21,395 bases of DNA from CAYFHQ01 sp964342805 (GTDB lineage Bacteria > Bacillota > Clostridia > Peptostreptococcales > Acidaminobacteraceae). Shown here piece after piece: positions 6,782 through 14,049 of this stretch (position 1 is the first letter of the stretch; each line of letters opens with the position of its first letter). The position numbers were made by a program, and so were the translations under genes. Where the stretch lies: positions 1 to 21,395 of the forward strand of contig CAYFHQ010000065.1 of assembly GCA_964342805.1 (NCBI GenBank). Reading direction: 5' to 3'. The notes beneath the pieces are model-generated. The model saw only the letters and a list, made by a program, of their open reading frames with translations. It did not search any database and had not been told where the DNA came from.

Positions 6782-6820
6782 GAAGACTTATACACAACTT
6801 TCGTGTGGGTTTGTGGATAA
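6770..6820. promoter_or_regulatory. Cluster of three consensus DnaA boxes
   Basis: Three 9-mers match TTATNCACA without mismatch: TGTGAATAA (6770-6778, reverse), TTATACACA (6788-6796, forward) and TGTGGATAA (6812-6820, reverse). They lie within 51 bases in the divergent region between the small cysteine protein gene and murI. No AT-rich unwinding element or dnaA/dnaN gene is next to them, so this is more likely a DnaA-bound regulatory or titration site than an origin. Confidence 0.8.
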
Positions 6821-6884
6821 GTCAGTTGGATCAGAAGCGTTCACATGTTGAAAAGTCCTTATTTATTCAGGGGCAGACCTGTTA

Positions 6885-6890
6885 TATAAT
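6885..6890 (+). promoter_or_regulatory. -10 box of the murI promoter
   Basis: A perfect TATAAT lies 20 bases before the murI start codon. The -35 region at the right distance (TTTATT, 6862-6867) is weak. The site is downstream of the DnaA-box cluster. Confidence 0.55.
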
Positions 6891-6909
6891 AGGGGAGCAG
6901 GAGGTTTAC

Positions 6910-7689
6910 ATGGGCAATTCAAAAGGAGCAATTGGTGTATTTGATTCCGGTATGGGTGGCGTTTCTGTTTTAGGCGAACTCATGCGGCAAATGCCCCATG
7001 AAAATTTCATATATTACGGCGACTCAGCCAATGCACCCTACGGTGTGAAAACAACCGACGAGCTGGTCAGGTTGTCACGTCATATCTGTGACTTTCTGAT
7101 TGAGCGAGGGTGTAAGGCCATTGTCATTGCCTGTAATACAGCTACCAGTGCTGCGGTTGTACAGTTACGTAAGGAATACGACATCCCCATCATTGGCATG
7201 GAACCTGCCTTAAAACCCGCTGTAGAAGATGCGCCCGCTGGCGAAATTGCAGTTATGGCCACGGAGGTAACGCTCCGGGAGGACAAGTTTGTGGACCTCA
7301 TGGGCCGCATTGGTGCAGACCGGGTCATTCATAAGGTGCCTTGTCCAGAACTGGTCCCCCTTGTGGAGTCGGGAGCCATTGACGGGTCCTTGGTAAACGA
7401 CGCCATTAGCCACTGCTTCCAGGGGAGGGAGACTGGACGAATTTCTGGGGTTGTTTTGGGTTGTACCCACTTTGTCTACCTCAAGCAGGCGGTTCGGCAA
7501 GTCCTGGGTGACCATGTGACCATCTACGATGGAAATTTAGGCACGGCCAAGCATTTATATAACCTTTTGGCAGAAAAAAACCTGCTCAATGACCAAGAAG
7601 AAGAGAGCCATATCCAGATTATTAATTCCCTGAACCAGCAGATGGTGGAGCGTTCCAACTGGCTGCTGGACCAGTACAAATATGTCTAA
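6910..7689 (+). CDS. murI: Glutamate racemase MurI
   Basis: 259 aa. It interconverts L- and D-glutamate to supply D-Glu for peptidoglycan. Catalytic cysteines are C75 (VIACNTATS) and C185 (VLGCTHFVY). N-terminal marks are GVFDSGMGGVSVL and YYGDSANAPYG. The ATG at 6910 is chosen over an upstream in-frame ATG at 6805 because AGGAGG lies 5 bases before it, the promoter -10 lies between the two, and the family fold starts right after it. The gene seems monocistronic; a new promoter follows within 10 bases of its stop. Confidence 0.96.
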   Translation: MGNSKGAIGVFDSGMGGVSVLGELMRQMPHENFIYYGDSANAPYGVKTTDELVRLSRHICDFLIERGCKAIVIACNTATSAAVVQLRKEYDIPIIGMEPALKPAVEDAPAGEIAVMATEVTLREDKFVDLMGRIGADRVIHKVPCPELVPLVESGAIDGSLVNDAISHCFQGRETGRISGVVLGCTHFVYLKQAVRQVLGDHVTIYDGNLGTAKHLYNLLAEKNLLNDQEEESHIQIINSLNQQMVERSNWLLDQYKYV

Positions 7690-7696
7690 AAAACGG

Positions 7697-7725
7697 TTGT
7701 CTGGCCGATCACATTGTTATAGAAT
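7697..7725 (+). promoter_or_regulatory. Promoter of the 39-aa peptide / sigma-4-like gene pair
   Basis: TTGTCT (7697-7702), a 17-base spacer and TAGAAT (7720-7725). Transcription would begin near 7732, about 30 bases before the ATG at 7762. Confidence 0.7.
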
Positions 7726-7761
7726 GGATGCGTACTTGTTTTTTGAGAAAGAGGAGGACGT

Positions 7762-7881
7762 ATGCTGAAAGTGCTTGATTGGATCAAGTCATTGCTCGGT
7801 ATGCGACAGAAAAAAGTCACGCTCGATTCCTGGTTGATCGGAGATCATATCAGACAAACCACTCGTCGGCGACGCCGATAG
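7762..7881 (+). CDS. Small basic protein, 39 aa, function unknown
   Basis: The reading frame begins with ATG at 7762, 5 bases after a strong GAGGAGG, and ends with TAG at 7881. The N-terminal ~14 residues (MLKVLDWIKSLLGM) can form an amphipathic helix. The chain ends in five arginines, giving a strongly positive tail. The gene has a good promoter and lies 11 bases before the sigma-4-like gene, so the two are probably co-transcribed and may be translationally coupled. It matches nothing I know. It could be a true small protein or a leader ORF for the next gene. Confidence 0.5.
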   Translation: MLKVLDWIKSLLGMRQKKVTLDSWLIGDHIRQTTRRRRR

Positions 7882-7892
7882 GGGGGCACTAC

Positions 7893-8135
7893 ATGGAACA
7901 AATCGGGCCAGAGGCACTGGCGTATATTCATACAGAATTAGAGACCTTAGTGGAAGACCAATTGTTGGACGAAACCACTGAACAAGTCATCCGCTTTCGA
8001 TATGGTTTAGGAGAAACTCGACCTTTAAACTTCAAAGAGATGACCAAGGTTTTGAAAATGACACCAAAGAAAATGAAGCAGGAAATACTCAAGGCTGAAA
8101 AAATAGTCTTTAACTTGATGAAAAAAAAGTTATAA
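7893..8135 (+). CDS. Orphan sigma-70 region 4-like protein (80 aa)
   Basis: 80 aa from the ATG at 7893, preceded by a G-rich Shine-Dalgarno (AGGGGGG). The same frame is open further upstream (ATG at 7779) but would overlap the 39-aa gene without a ribosome site. Residues ~22-78 resemble sigma-70 region 4: LDETTEQVIRFRYGLG, then RPLNFKEMTKVLKMTPKKMKQEILKAEKIV, with the turn TPKKMKQEI in the position of the recognition helix. Regions 1 to 3 are absent, so it cannot act as a complete sigma factor. Possible roles are a DNA-binding regulator of the YlxM or single-domain type, a sigma-competing protein or a partner of the core polymerase flap. The assignment to region 4 is fairly confident; the role is not. 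Confidence 0.7.
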   Translation: MEQIGPEALAYIHTELETLVEDQLLDETTEQVIRFRYGLGETRPLNFKEMTKVLKMTPKKMKQEILKAEKIVFNLMKKKL

Positions 8136-8140
8136 TCTTC

Positions 8141-8170
8141 TTGCTTCAAAACCATTTCTTGTGGTATATT
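8141..8170 (+). promoter_or_regulatory. Promoter of serS
   Basis: TTGCTT (8141-8146), an 18-base spacer and TATATT (8165-8170). The start would be near 8177, giving the T-box leader of about 335 bases before the serS ATG. Confidence 0.65.
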
Positions 8171-8176
8171 CTTTAG

Positions 8177-8412
8177 CAACAGAATGAATTGGACGTTGAA
8201 CAGTCTAGTAGGGTGGACAAATCACTGTAGAGAGTCGATGGTTGGTGAAAATCGATGTGAGTGACACCGGAATCCAACTGGGAGTCCTTCGGGTAATGCC
8301 GAACGATTGGCAGTCGTTAACCTGCTTTCGAGTGGACCGGAAGGTCAACTGGGGTGGCAACGCGGGAATATGTAACTTCTCGTCCCTTATGGGGACGGGG
8401 AGTTTTTTGTTT
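8177..8412 (+). promoter_or_regulatory. T-box riboswitch (serine) controlling serS
   Basis: T-box marks occur in order. The stem I region is AGAGAGTCGATGGTTGGTG with the ATCGA return. The specifier loop is GGAATCCAAC, where TCC (8273-8275) is a serine codon. The antiterminator bulge GGTGGCAACGCGGG lies at 8354-8367. A 13-bp terminator stem AACTTCTCGTCCC / GGGACGGGGAGTT (8375-8405) is followed by a T run. The UGGC in the bulge can pair with the GCCA 3' end expected of tRNA-Ser with G73. Uncharged tRNA-Ser(UCC-reading) would stabilise the antiterminator and switch serS on. Confidence 0.95.
8375..8409 (+). terminator. Conditional terminator of the serS T-box
   Basis: A 13-bp stem (8375-8387 with 8393-8405, two G-T pairs) with a 5-base loop, followed by T at 8404-8409. 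It competes with the antiterminator formed around 8352-8387. Confidence 0.9.
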
Positions 8413-8511
8413 TTTGAGAAATCGCCGGAACCATGGTTTACATCGTTCTGGTTAGGGCGTCTGAAATGGACGCAAGTAATGAATCGATACTTAGTAAGAG
8501 GAGGGTGCATT

Positions 8512-9786
8512 ATGTTAGATATCAAATTGATCCGTAATGAGTATGAAGACGTGAAAAAGCGCATTGAAATGCGGGGTAAAGGGGACTTTGGCCTGGCTGA
8601 AGTGCTGGAACTGGACAAAAAACGCCGTGAGATCATCACCATTGTAGAAGAAAAAAAAGCCCAGCAAAAGAAAGTGTCCAAGCAAATCCCCCAGCTGAAA
8701 AAGGCTGGAGAGGACACCACTGAGATCATGGCTCAAATGAAGGCCCTGTCTGAAGAAGTGAAGAATATGGACGCGGAAACAAAAGTCATTGACGAGAAGC
8801 TGAAAGACCTGCTTCTGGCCATTCCCAACATGTCCAATGCTGAGAACCCTGTAGGGGACACGGACGAGGACAATGTGGAAGTACGTACTTGGGGTACACC
8901 ACGTGCATTTGATTTTGAAGTTAAGGCCCACTGGGACCTGGGGACTGACCTGGATATCCTGGACTTTGAGCGGGGCGCTAAAATTGCAGGTGCACGCTTT
9001 ACTGTACTAAAAGGTTTTGGTGCCAAGCTGGAACGTGCCCTGATCAACTTTATGTTGGACCTACACACAGGAGACCACAACTTCACAGAAGTAATGACGC
9101 CTTTTATGGTCAACCGTGGTGCCATGACTGGAACAGGCCAGCTACCTAAGTTTGAAGACGACATGTTCCATGTGCCTGCCAAGGACTTCTTCATGGTTCC
9201 TACAGCAGAAGTGCCTGTAACCAATATGTATGGTGGAGAAATCTTAGACGAGGGTCAGCTTCCTATTTACCACACTGCTTATACACCATGTTTCCGTAAG
9301 GAAGCGGGATCTGCAGGCCGTGACACCAGAGGGATCATCCGCCAGCACCAGTTCAACAAGGTGGAAATGGTTAAGTTTGTACGTCCTGAAAAGTCTTACG
9401 AGGAACTAGAGACCCTTACCAATGCAGCTGAAAAAGTTCTCCAGCTCCTTGAACTGCCTTACCGTGTGGTTCACCTATGTACAGGTGACCTTGGTTTCAG
9501 TTCTGCTAAGACTTATGACATTGAAGTTTGGATGCCAAGCTACGACCGTTACCTGGAGATCAGTAGCTGCTCTAACTTCGAAGACTACCAGGCTCGCCGT
9601 GCCAACATCCGTTTTAGAGACGGGGAAACGAAAAAAGTACAGTTTGTCCACACCCTGAATGGTTCTGGCCTGGCTGTGGGTCGTACCCTGGCAGCAATCC
9701 TAGAAAATTACCAGCAAGAAGACGGCAGCATTGTCGTTCCAGAGGCCCTTCGTCCTTACCTACGTGGGGTTGAGGTACTTAAGTAG
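8512..9786 (+). CDS. serS: Seryl-tRNA synthetase SerS
   Basis: 424 aa, the usual class II SerRS length. Residues ~1-105 form the tRNA-binding helical arm (MLDIKLIRNEYEDVKKR; long charged coiled coil ~30-100). The catalytic core shows class II motif 2 (FRKEAGSAGRDTRGIIRQHQ) and motif 3 (LNGSGLAVGRTLAAILENYQ), plus the TAEVPVTN and SSCSNFEDYQARR signatures. The ATG at 8512 is preceded by GAGGAGGG. The open frame extends upstream through the T-box leader, but that part is untranslated RNA. Expression is set by the serine T-box. Confidence 0.98.
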   Translation: MLDIKLIRNEYEDVKKRIEMRGKGDFGLAEVLELDKKRREIITIVEEKKAQQKKVSKQIPQLKKAGEDTTEIMAQMKALSEEVKNMDAETKVIDEKLKDLLLAIPNMSNAENPVGDTDEDNVEVRTWGTPRAFDFEVKAHWDLGTDLDILDFERGAKIAGARFTVLKGFGAKLERALINFMLDLHTGDHNFTEVMTPFMVNRGAMTGTGQLPKFEDDMFHVPAKDFFMVPTAEVPVTNMYGGEILDEGQLPIYHTAYTPCFRKEAGSAGRDTRGIIRQHQFNKVEMVKFVRPEKSYEELETLTNAAEKVLQLLELPYRVVHLCTGDLGFSSAKTYDIEVWMPSYDRYLEISSCSNFEDYQARRANIRFRDGETKKVQFVHTLNGSGLAVGRTLAAILENYQQEDGSIVVPEALRPYLRGVEVLK

Positions 9787-9873
9787 ACTTTGGACTCACG
9801 TGTGGTAGATATTTAGGGGTCATGGTATGTTATACAGTTCATCTGAATAGCTGAAAAACAGATCAATAAAATT

Positions 9874-9905
9874 GGCGATGGTTCCCGAAGGAATCATCGC
9901 CTTTT
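9874..9905 (+). terminator. Terminator after serS
   Basis: GGCGATGGTTCC pairs with GGAATCATCGCC (one G-T-type mismatch) around the tetraloop CGAA, and is followed by TTTTT. The 87 bases between the serS stop and this hairpin contain no ORF and no other clear signal. Confidence 0.9.
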
Positions 9906-9949
9906 TAATGTGTATTATTTGGTGCTAATCAATGTATCTGAACGCGTGT

Positions 9950-11128
9950 TTATAAAGATGTTAGAAGCTCTTCAATCCGGCGGAGGCCTTCCTTGATTTC
10001 CTCAATATCCGCAGCGTAGGAAACTCGAATGAAACCGTCGAGTCCAAAGGCGATTCCTGGCACCACTGCCACCTTGTAGTCCTCCAGCAACTTGTTGCAG
10101 AAGGCAATGGAGAAGGAGTCCCCATGGGAGACCTTGCTCGCATAGGCCGATAGGTCGATAAAGAGGTAGAAGGCACCATCTGGCTTAACCACATGGACGT
10201 CCTTCATCTTGGCCAAGATATCCGTGGCCTGGTCCCGGCGTGCCTTATAGGCCTGCTTCATGTGGGCCGTGTCTGCCTGGCAGGATGTCAGGGCTTCCTT
10301 GGCTGTCCACTGGGCAATGGTACAAGGATGGGAAACCAAATGACCCTGGAGGGACCCCATGGCCTTGGCAATTTCCGGTCTACTTGCTGTATATCCAATC
10401 CGCCAGCCGGTCATGGAGGCCGACTTGGATAGGCCATTAATGACAATGGTGTGGGCCTTGGCTTCCTCAGAAAGGGAAGCAATGCTGGTGAAGGAATCCA
10501 AGTAGCAAATTCGCTCATAGATTTCGTCAGCAATGATATAGATGCCATTGGCAACGCAGTAGTCAACTACAGGTCGCAGCTCGTCTTCAGTATAGACTGC
10601 TCCAGAAGGATTGGATGGATTGGTTATGAAAATAAGCTTGGTTCTGTCAGTGACCACTTTCTCCAGGTCAGCAACCGTCAGTTTAAAGTCTCTGGCCTTG
10701 TCCGTTTCAACAAAAACAGGGACTCCTCCCGTTAGCTTGACCATCTCCGGGTAGCTGACCCAGTAGGGTTTTGGAATCAGGACTTCGTCTCCTGGGTCCA
10801 ACATAGCCATGAGGGCATTGGTAATGGAATGTTTAGCACCGCTGGAAACGACAATATCGCTCACCTGGTAGTCCAGGCCATTTTCTGTCTTTAGTTTTTC
10901 AACAATGGCCTGTCTAAGTTCCAGCAGACCTGGAGCGGCGTCGTACTTGGTCTTGTTTTGGTCAATGGCTTGTTTGCCGGCTTCTTTGGCTTTTTCCGGT
11001 GTGAAAAAGTCAGGTTCTCCAATACTGAGGCTGATCACGTCGATCCCCTGACGTTTCATTTCAGCAACTTTTGTACTGATCCCTATGGTAAATGACGGTG
11101 TCACCGTGGACATTTTTTTCGATAGCAT
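9950..11128 (-). CDS. Class I pyridoxal-phosphate aminotransferase, aspartate aminotransferase type
   Basis: 392 aa. This fold-type I aminotransferase transfers amino groups between aspartate or a similar amino acid and 2-oxoglutarate. The PLP lysine is K235 in SKSASMTGWRIGY. Other marks are SIGEPDF, KYDAAPGLLELR, NPSNPSGAVY, DEIYERICY, and the C-terminal arginine in GFIRVSYA that binds the substrate carboxylate. The start at 11128 has GAGGAGG 6 bases upstream on the minus strand. The open frame continues 27 residues further but runs into the promoter. The gene stands alone between serS and a divergent operon, so substrate preference cannot be read from context. Confidence 0.93.
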   Translation of the reverse strand: MLSKKMSTVTPSFTIGISTKVAEMKRQGIDVISLSIGEPDFFTPEKAKEAGKQAIDQNKTKYDAAPGLLELRQAIVEKLKTENGLDYQVSDIVVSSGAKHSITNALMAMLDPGDEVLIPKPYWVSYPEMVKLTGGVPVFVETDKARDFKLTVADLEKVVTDRTKLIFITNPSNPSGAVYTEDELRPVVDYCVANGIYIIADEIYERICYLDSFTSIASLSEEAKAHTIVINGLSKSASMTGWRIGYTASRPEIAKAMGSLQGHLVSHPCTIAQWTAKEALTSCQADTAHMKQAYKARRDQATDILAKMKDVHVVKPDGAFYLFIDLSAYASKVSHGDSFSIAFCNKLLEDYKVAVVPGIAFGLDGFIRVSYAADIEEIKEGLRRIEELLTSL

Positions 11129-11154
11129 GGATATCCTCCTCATACTTTTGCATA

Positions 11155-11183
11155 AGCATACCATAGCCAGTGGAATTCGCCAA
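11155..11183 (-). promoter_or_regulatory. Promoter of the aminotransferase gene
   Basis: On the minus strand, TTGGCG (11178-11183), a 17-base spacer and TATGCT (11155-11160), with an extended -10 TG one base upstream. The start would be near 11148, about 20 bases before the ATG. Confidence 0.6.
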
Positions 11184-11230
11184 CCAAAGAAACCATATTG
11201 AAATCCCATTACATATAAGTAGGAAACATT

Positions 11231-11258
11231 TTGCAGGAAGACCCTGCCATGATAAAAT
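11231..11258 (+). promoter_or_regulatory. Promoter of the 11290-16919 operon
   Basis: TTGCAG (11231-11236), a 16-base spacer and TAAAAT (11253-11258). It lies about 30 bases before the first gene of the operon and diverges from the aminotransferase promoter. Confidence 0.6.
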
Positions 11259-11289
11259 AGAATGAATGTGTTAAAGAAGGATGGTTCCT

Positions 11290-11514
11290 ATGAAATACAT
11301 TGAGTTAATCGTTTTGGGTGGCGTATTTCTCATCACAATCAGTATGATGTTTTGGATGCTCCGTGACATTGGAAGAGATGTCATGGCCAGTCGTGCCCAA
11401 AACAAGCAAAAAAAGCGACGAAAGAACCTACGTCCAGTGGGGGGCGGTAAAAAAAAGCCCCAAACCCAAGGCGTTGAAGTCCAGAAAGTCCCCTATCTCA
11501 GGGCTGTTAAATAA
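11290..11514 (+). CDS. Small single-pass membrane protein of unknown function
   Basis: 74 aa from the ATG at 11290. An in-frame ATG at 11281 overlaps the Shine-Dalgarno AAGAAGG and is less likely. One transmembrane helix spans residues ~4-23 (IELIVLGGVFLITISMMFWM), followed by a very basic cytoplasmic-type tail with NKQKKRRKNLRP and GGGKKKPQ. It is the first gene of a tightly packed operon, and the next gene's Shine-Dalgarno AAGGAG overlaps its stop codon. No family recognised. The charged tail suggests inside orientation and possibly contact with nucleic acid or phospholipid. Confidence 0.7.
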   Translation: MKYIELIVLGGVFLITISMMFWMLRDIGRDVMASRAQNKQKKRRKNLRPVGGGKKKPQTQGVEVQKVPYLRAVK

Positions 11515-11523
11515 GGAGTCAAA

Positions 11524-12021
11524 ATGGGCAAGTTGTACAAACAGACGTTGCACCGAACCAAGACTGGATTTGGAAAAATCATGGCGTCCATCGCCATAAC
11601 CATTGTCCTCATGAATATTGCTCTAGACCTGATCGGTCGAATAAGCACCTCGGCTGCAGGATTGTCAGCCATTGGCGTTATGGGCCTTGGGGGCCTGTAT
11701 TGCCTGAGACTGGTCTACGGTAACCTAGCCCAGTATGAATACCGCATTATTGAAGAAGAAGTCTACTTGGAACGAGCCATCGGCAAGGCCAATCATATTT
11801 TTCACACCATTCAACTGGACCAGATGACGTCCTTAAAACCCTACGACCAAGCCACTGATGGTAAGGTCTCACGGGGGAGACGAATGGGTGTAAAGGGGGC
11901 AGGCCCCTGGTACTTGCTGACCTACCAACAGGATGGGGACCAGAAAAAACTCATTTTTCAACCGGACGAGACCTTCCGTTCTATCCTTGAAGGCCACATA
12001 ACCAAAAGGACAGCGTCATGA
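11524..12021 (+). CDS. Membrane protein with two N-terminal helices and a soluble C-terminal domain
   Basis: 165 aa. Two hydrophobic segments lie at ~19-38 (IMASIAITIVLMNIALDLI) and ~44-65. A soluble domain of about 95 residues follows, rich in beta-forming stretches (YEYRIIEEEVYLERAI, YLLTYQQDGDQKKLIFQP). The pattern of two helices followed by a beta-rich domain recalls bacterial PH-like membrane proteins, but this is only a resemblance. Its stop overlaps the next start (ATGA at 12018-12021), so it is translationally coupled to the decarboxylase-family gene. Function unknown. Confidence 0.7.
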   Translation: MGKLYKQTLHRTKTGFGKIMASIAITIVLMNIALDLIGRISTSAAGLSAIGVMGLGGLYCLRLVYGNLAQYEYRIIEEEVYLERAIGKANHIFHTIQLDQMTSLKPYDQATDGKVSRGRRMGVKGAGPWYLLTYQQDGDQKKLIFQPDETFRSILEGHITKRTAS

Positions 12022-13448
12022 TCTCTTACCCTTTGATTGACCAATTGAAGGAAGAGGTTGAGTCGGACCGGTCTTCCTTCCACGTTCCCGGTCACAATCA
12101 CGGGCGGGCACTTGCCTCCCTACTGGCTTACGCGGGGACCAGTCTAGAACGCCTAGACTACACAGAAATCCCAGGTCTCGACAACCTACATGCACCAGAG
12201 GACGTAATTTTAGAGTCCCAGGCCCAAGCGGCCAGCCTCTATGGTGCCATGGACACGTTTTACGTTGTGGGTGGGTCCACCAATGGACTTCAAAGCCTTA
12301 TACTGGCCAGCACATCACCGGGGGACACCGTTGCAGTGGCGAGAAATTGTCACAAAAGTGTGCACAGTGCTTTGATCCTTGGAGACCTAAACCCCATTTA
12401 TATTCAACCCCAGCGCAAAGACCAACTGGACTTGACCCTGGGAGTCACCCTAGAGGCGGTTCAAGAGCTTGTAGGGAAAAACCCTCACGTGAAGGCCTTG
12501 GTCTTCACCAGCCCCACTTACGAGGGGATTCACAGCAATATCAAAGCCATTTGTACCTTTTGCCACCAACATGGAATCACTGTGATTGTTGACGAAGCCC
12601 ACGGGGCCCACCTGCCAGCCCATGGTGATTTTGGCCATTCGGCCTTGGCTCAAGGGGCAGACGGTGCAGTACAAAGTATCCACAAGACCCTGGGTGGCTT
12701 GACCCAAGCTGCTGTGGTCCATAGAAACTCCGATCGCATTTCCCGGGAAATGTTACAGCAGTGGTTGGGCATGCTACAAACGACCAGCCCATCCTATTTG
12801 CTCATGGCATCCATTGAGTGGAGCATTGGCCATTTATTCAGCCAAGGAAAACAACAAGCAGACCACTTACTTGGGGAAATTGATGCGCTCCGGCGCAAGG
12901 TTCACATGGAGCCTACTGTAAGGCTTTTAACTGAAGACGACGTCCTTGACGCGGGTTTTACCCATGATCCCAGTCGCCTGGTTTTATTTACATCCGGCGC
13001 CCAGGACTTGGAATGGGCCCTCCGTCATGACCATCAAATCCAAGTGGAGTATGCCACGGGGAGCCGGGTGGTTTTGGTTCCCAGTTTGTGGACGACACCT
13101 CAGGACTTTGAGCGATTGGCAAAGGCCATTTCTGCCCACGGGGGAAATGGATTAGGACGAGTAGAACAAACGCAGCGGGCGTATCCCCAGCCCAACCAGG
13201 TCATTGGGCCTCGAGCAGCCTTTTATGGGAAAAAGAAGTGGTGTTCCTTGGAGGAGGCAGAGGGTGCAGTCAGTGGCGGGTTTGTGATACCCTATCCGCC
13301 AGGCATACCGGTTTTGGCACCAGGGGAAGGGATCGACCGCGACATGATCATGGCCTTACAAGCAGCCATGGGGGATCGACGACAGGTGATGGGTTTACAA
13401 CAGGGAATGATCCAAATCATGAAAGGCCTTCGGGCCCAAGGAGAGTAA
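12018..13448 (+). CDS. Orn/Lys/Arg decarboxylase-family PLP enzyme (YaaO-like)
   Basis: 476 aa, the short form of the family without the N-terminal wing domain found in the inducible E. coli enzymes. The N terminus has FHVPGHNHGR. The PLP site shows GGSTNGLQ, RNCHKSVHSA, DEAHGAHL (D192, H195) and SIHKTLGGLTQ with the Schiff-base K223. A C-terminal domain from ~370 ends with IPYPPGIPVLAPGE. The reaction is decarboxylation of lysine, arginine or ornithine to a polyamine precursor; the exact substrate is not readable here. B. subtilis YaaO sits at the same point of the same gene cluster. It overlaps the previous gene by 4 bases and ends 1 base before lepB. Confidence 0.9.
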   Translation: MISYPLIDQLKEEVESDRSSFHVPGHNHGRALASLLAYAGTSLERLDYTEIPGLDNLHAPEDVILESQAQAASLYGAMDTFYVVGGSTNGLQSLILASTSPGDTVAVARNCHKSVHSALILGDLNPIYIQPQRKDQLDLTLGVTLEAVQELVGKNPHVKALVFTSPTYEGIHSNIKAICTFCHQHGITVIVDEAHGAHLPAHGDFGHSALAQGADGAVQSIHKTLGGLTQAAVVHRNSDRISREMLQQWLGMLQTTSPSYLLMASIEWSIGHLFSQGKQQADHLLGEIDALRRKVHMEPTVRLLTEDDVLDAGFTHDPSRLVLFTSGAQDLEWALRHDHQIQVEYATGSRVVLVPSLWTTPQDFERLAKAISAHGGNGLGRVEQTQRAYPQPNQVIGPRAAFYGKKKWCSLEEAEGAVSGGFVIPYPPGIPVLAPGEGIDRDMIMALQAAMGDRRQVMGLQQGMIQIMKGLRAQGE

Positions 13449-13449
13449 G

Positions 13450-14040
13450 ATGGCGACATTGAAAAAAGAACTTTTTGAGTGGATCAAGGCAATTGCTTTG
13501 GCCCTTGTACTATTTGGTATTTTGAACATTTTCATTACGACGACGACGGTTTTTAACACGTCCATGCTACCTACACTGGTGGAACAAGATCGTTTGTTTA
13601 TGCAGCGAACGTCGGATGTGCAACATGGGGACATTATTTCATTTGAAACAGAGATTCCCCTGCGGGAAAGTGACTTGGCCTTGCTCAACCCCATTCAACG
13701 GATGGTTTTTGGTGTAAAAACCATGGTGACTGGTGAGGAACCCAAGAAGAACCTGATCAAGCGGGTGATTGGTGTACCCGGGGACACCGTGGAAGTTTTG
13801 GACGGCGTTGTTACGGTGAATGGAGAGGTGCTCAATGAGCCCTATATCAACACCATTACCACGGACGCTGCTTATTATGAGAATATTCCTGAAGGAAAGT
13901 ACTTTGTCATGGGAGACAACCGCGTGGTGAGTCTAGACTCTAGAAATCCATCGGTGGGCCTCATTGATGGAGACAAAATCATTGGTAGAGCATTATTCCG
14001 TTTCTTCCCACTGAATAAAATTGGTGGGATCGACAAGTAG
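13450..14040 (+). CDS. lepB: Signal peptidase I
   Basis: 196 aa with one N-terminal membrane anchor (~11-33), as in Gram-positive SipS-type enzymes. It removes signal peptides outside the membrane with a Ser-Lys dyad: S38 in NTSMLPTL and K104 in IKRVIGVPGD. Box E reads MGDNRVVSLDSRNPSVG. Between the boxes there is an extra stretch of ~20-25 residues (around 68-98) compared with small SipS proteins. It is the fourth gene of the operon, 1 base after the decarboxylase stop. In B. subtilis this position between yaaO and yaaQ holds tmk, so this is a local replacement. Confidence 0.93.
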   Translation: MATLKKELFEWIKAIALALVLFGILNIFITTTTVFNTSMLPTLVEQDRLFMQRTSDVQHGDIISFETEIPLRESDLALLNPIQRMVFGVKTMVTGEEPKKNLIKRVIGVPGDTVEVLDGVVTVNGEVLNEPYINTITTDAAYYENIPEGKYFVMGDNRVVSLDSRNPSVGLIDGDKIIGRALFRFFPLNKIGGIDK

Positions 14041-14049
14041 GGGGACTGT

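Noticed and set aside
6770..6820. DnaA boxes as the chromosomal origin
   Set aside because: No dnaA, dnaN or rpmH gene and no long AT-rich unwinding stretch next to the boxes.
8242..8511. 90-residue N-terminal extension of serS
   Set aside because: This stretch is the T-box leader RNA with its terminator; serS with the start at 8512 has the normal length and N terminus.
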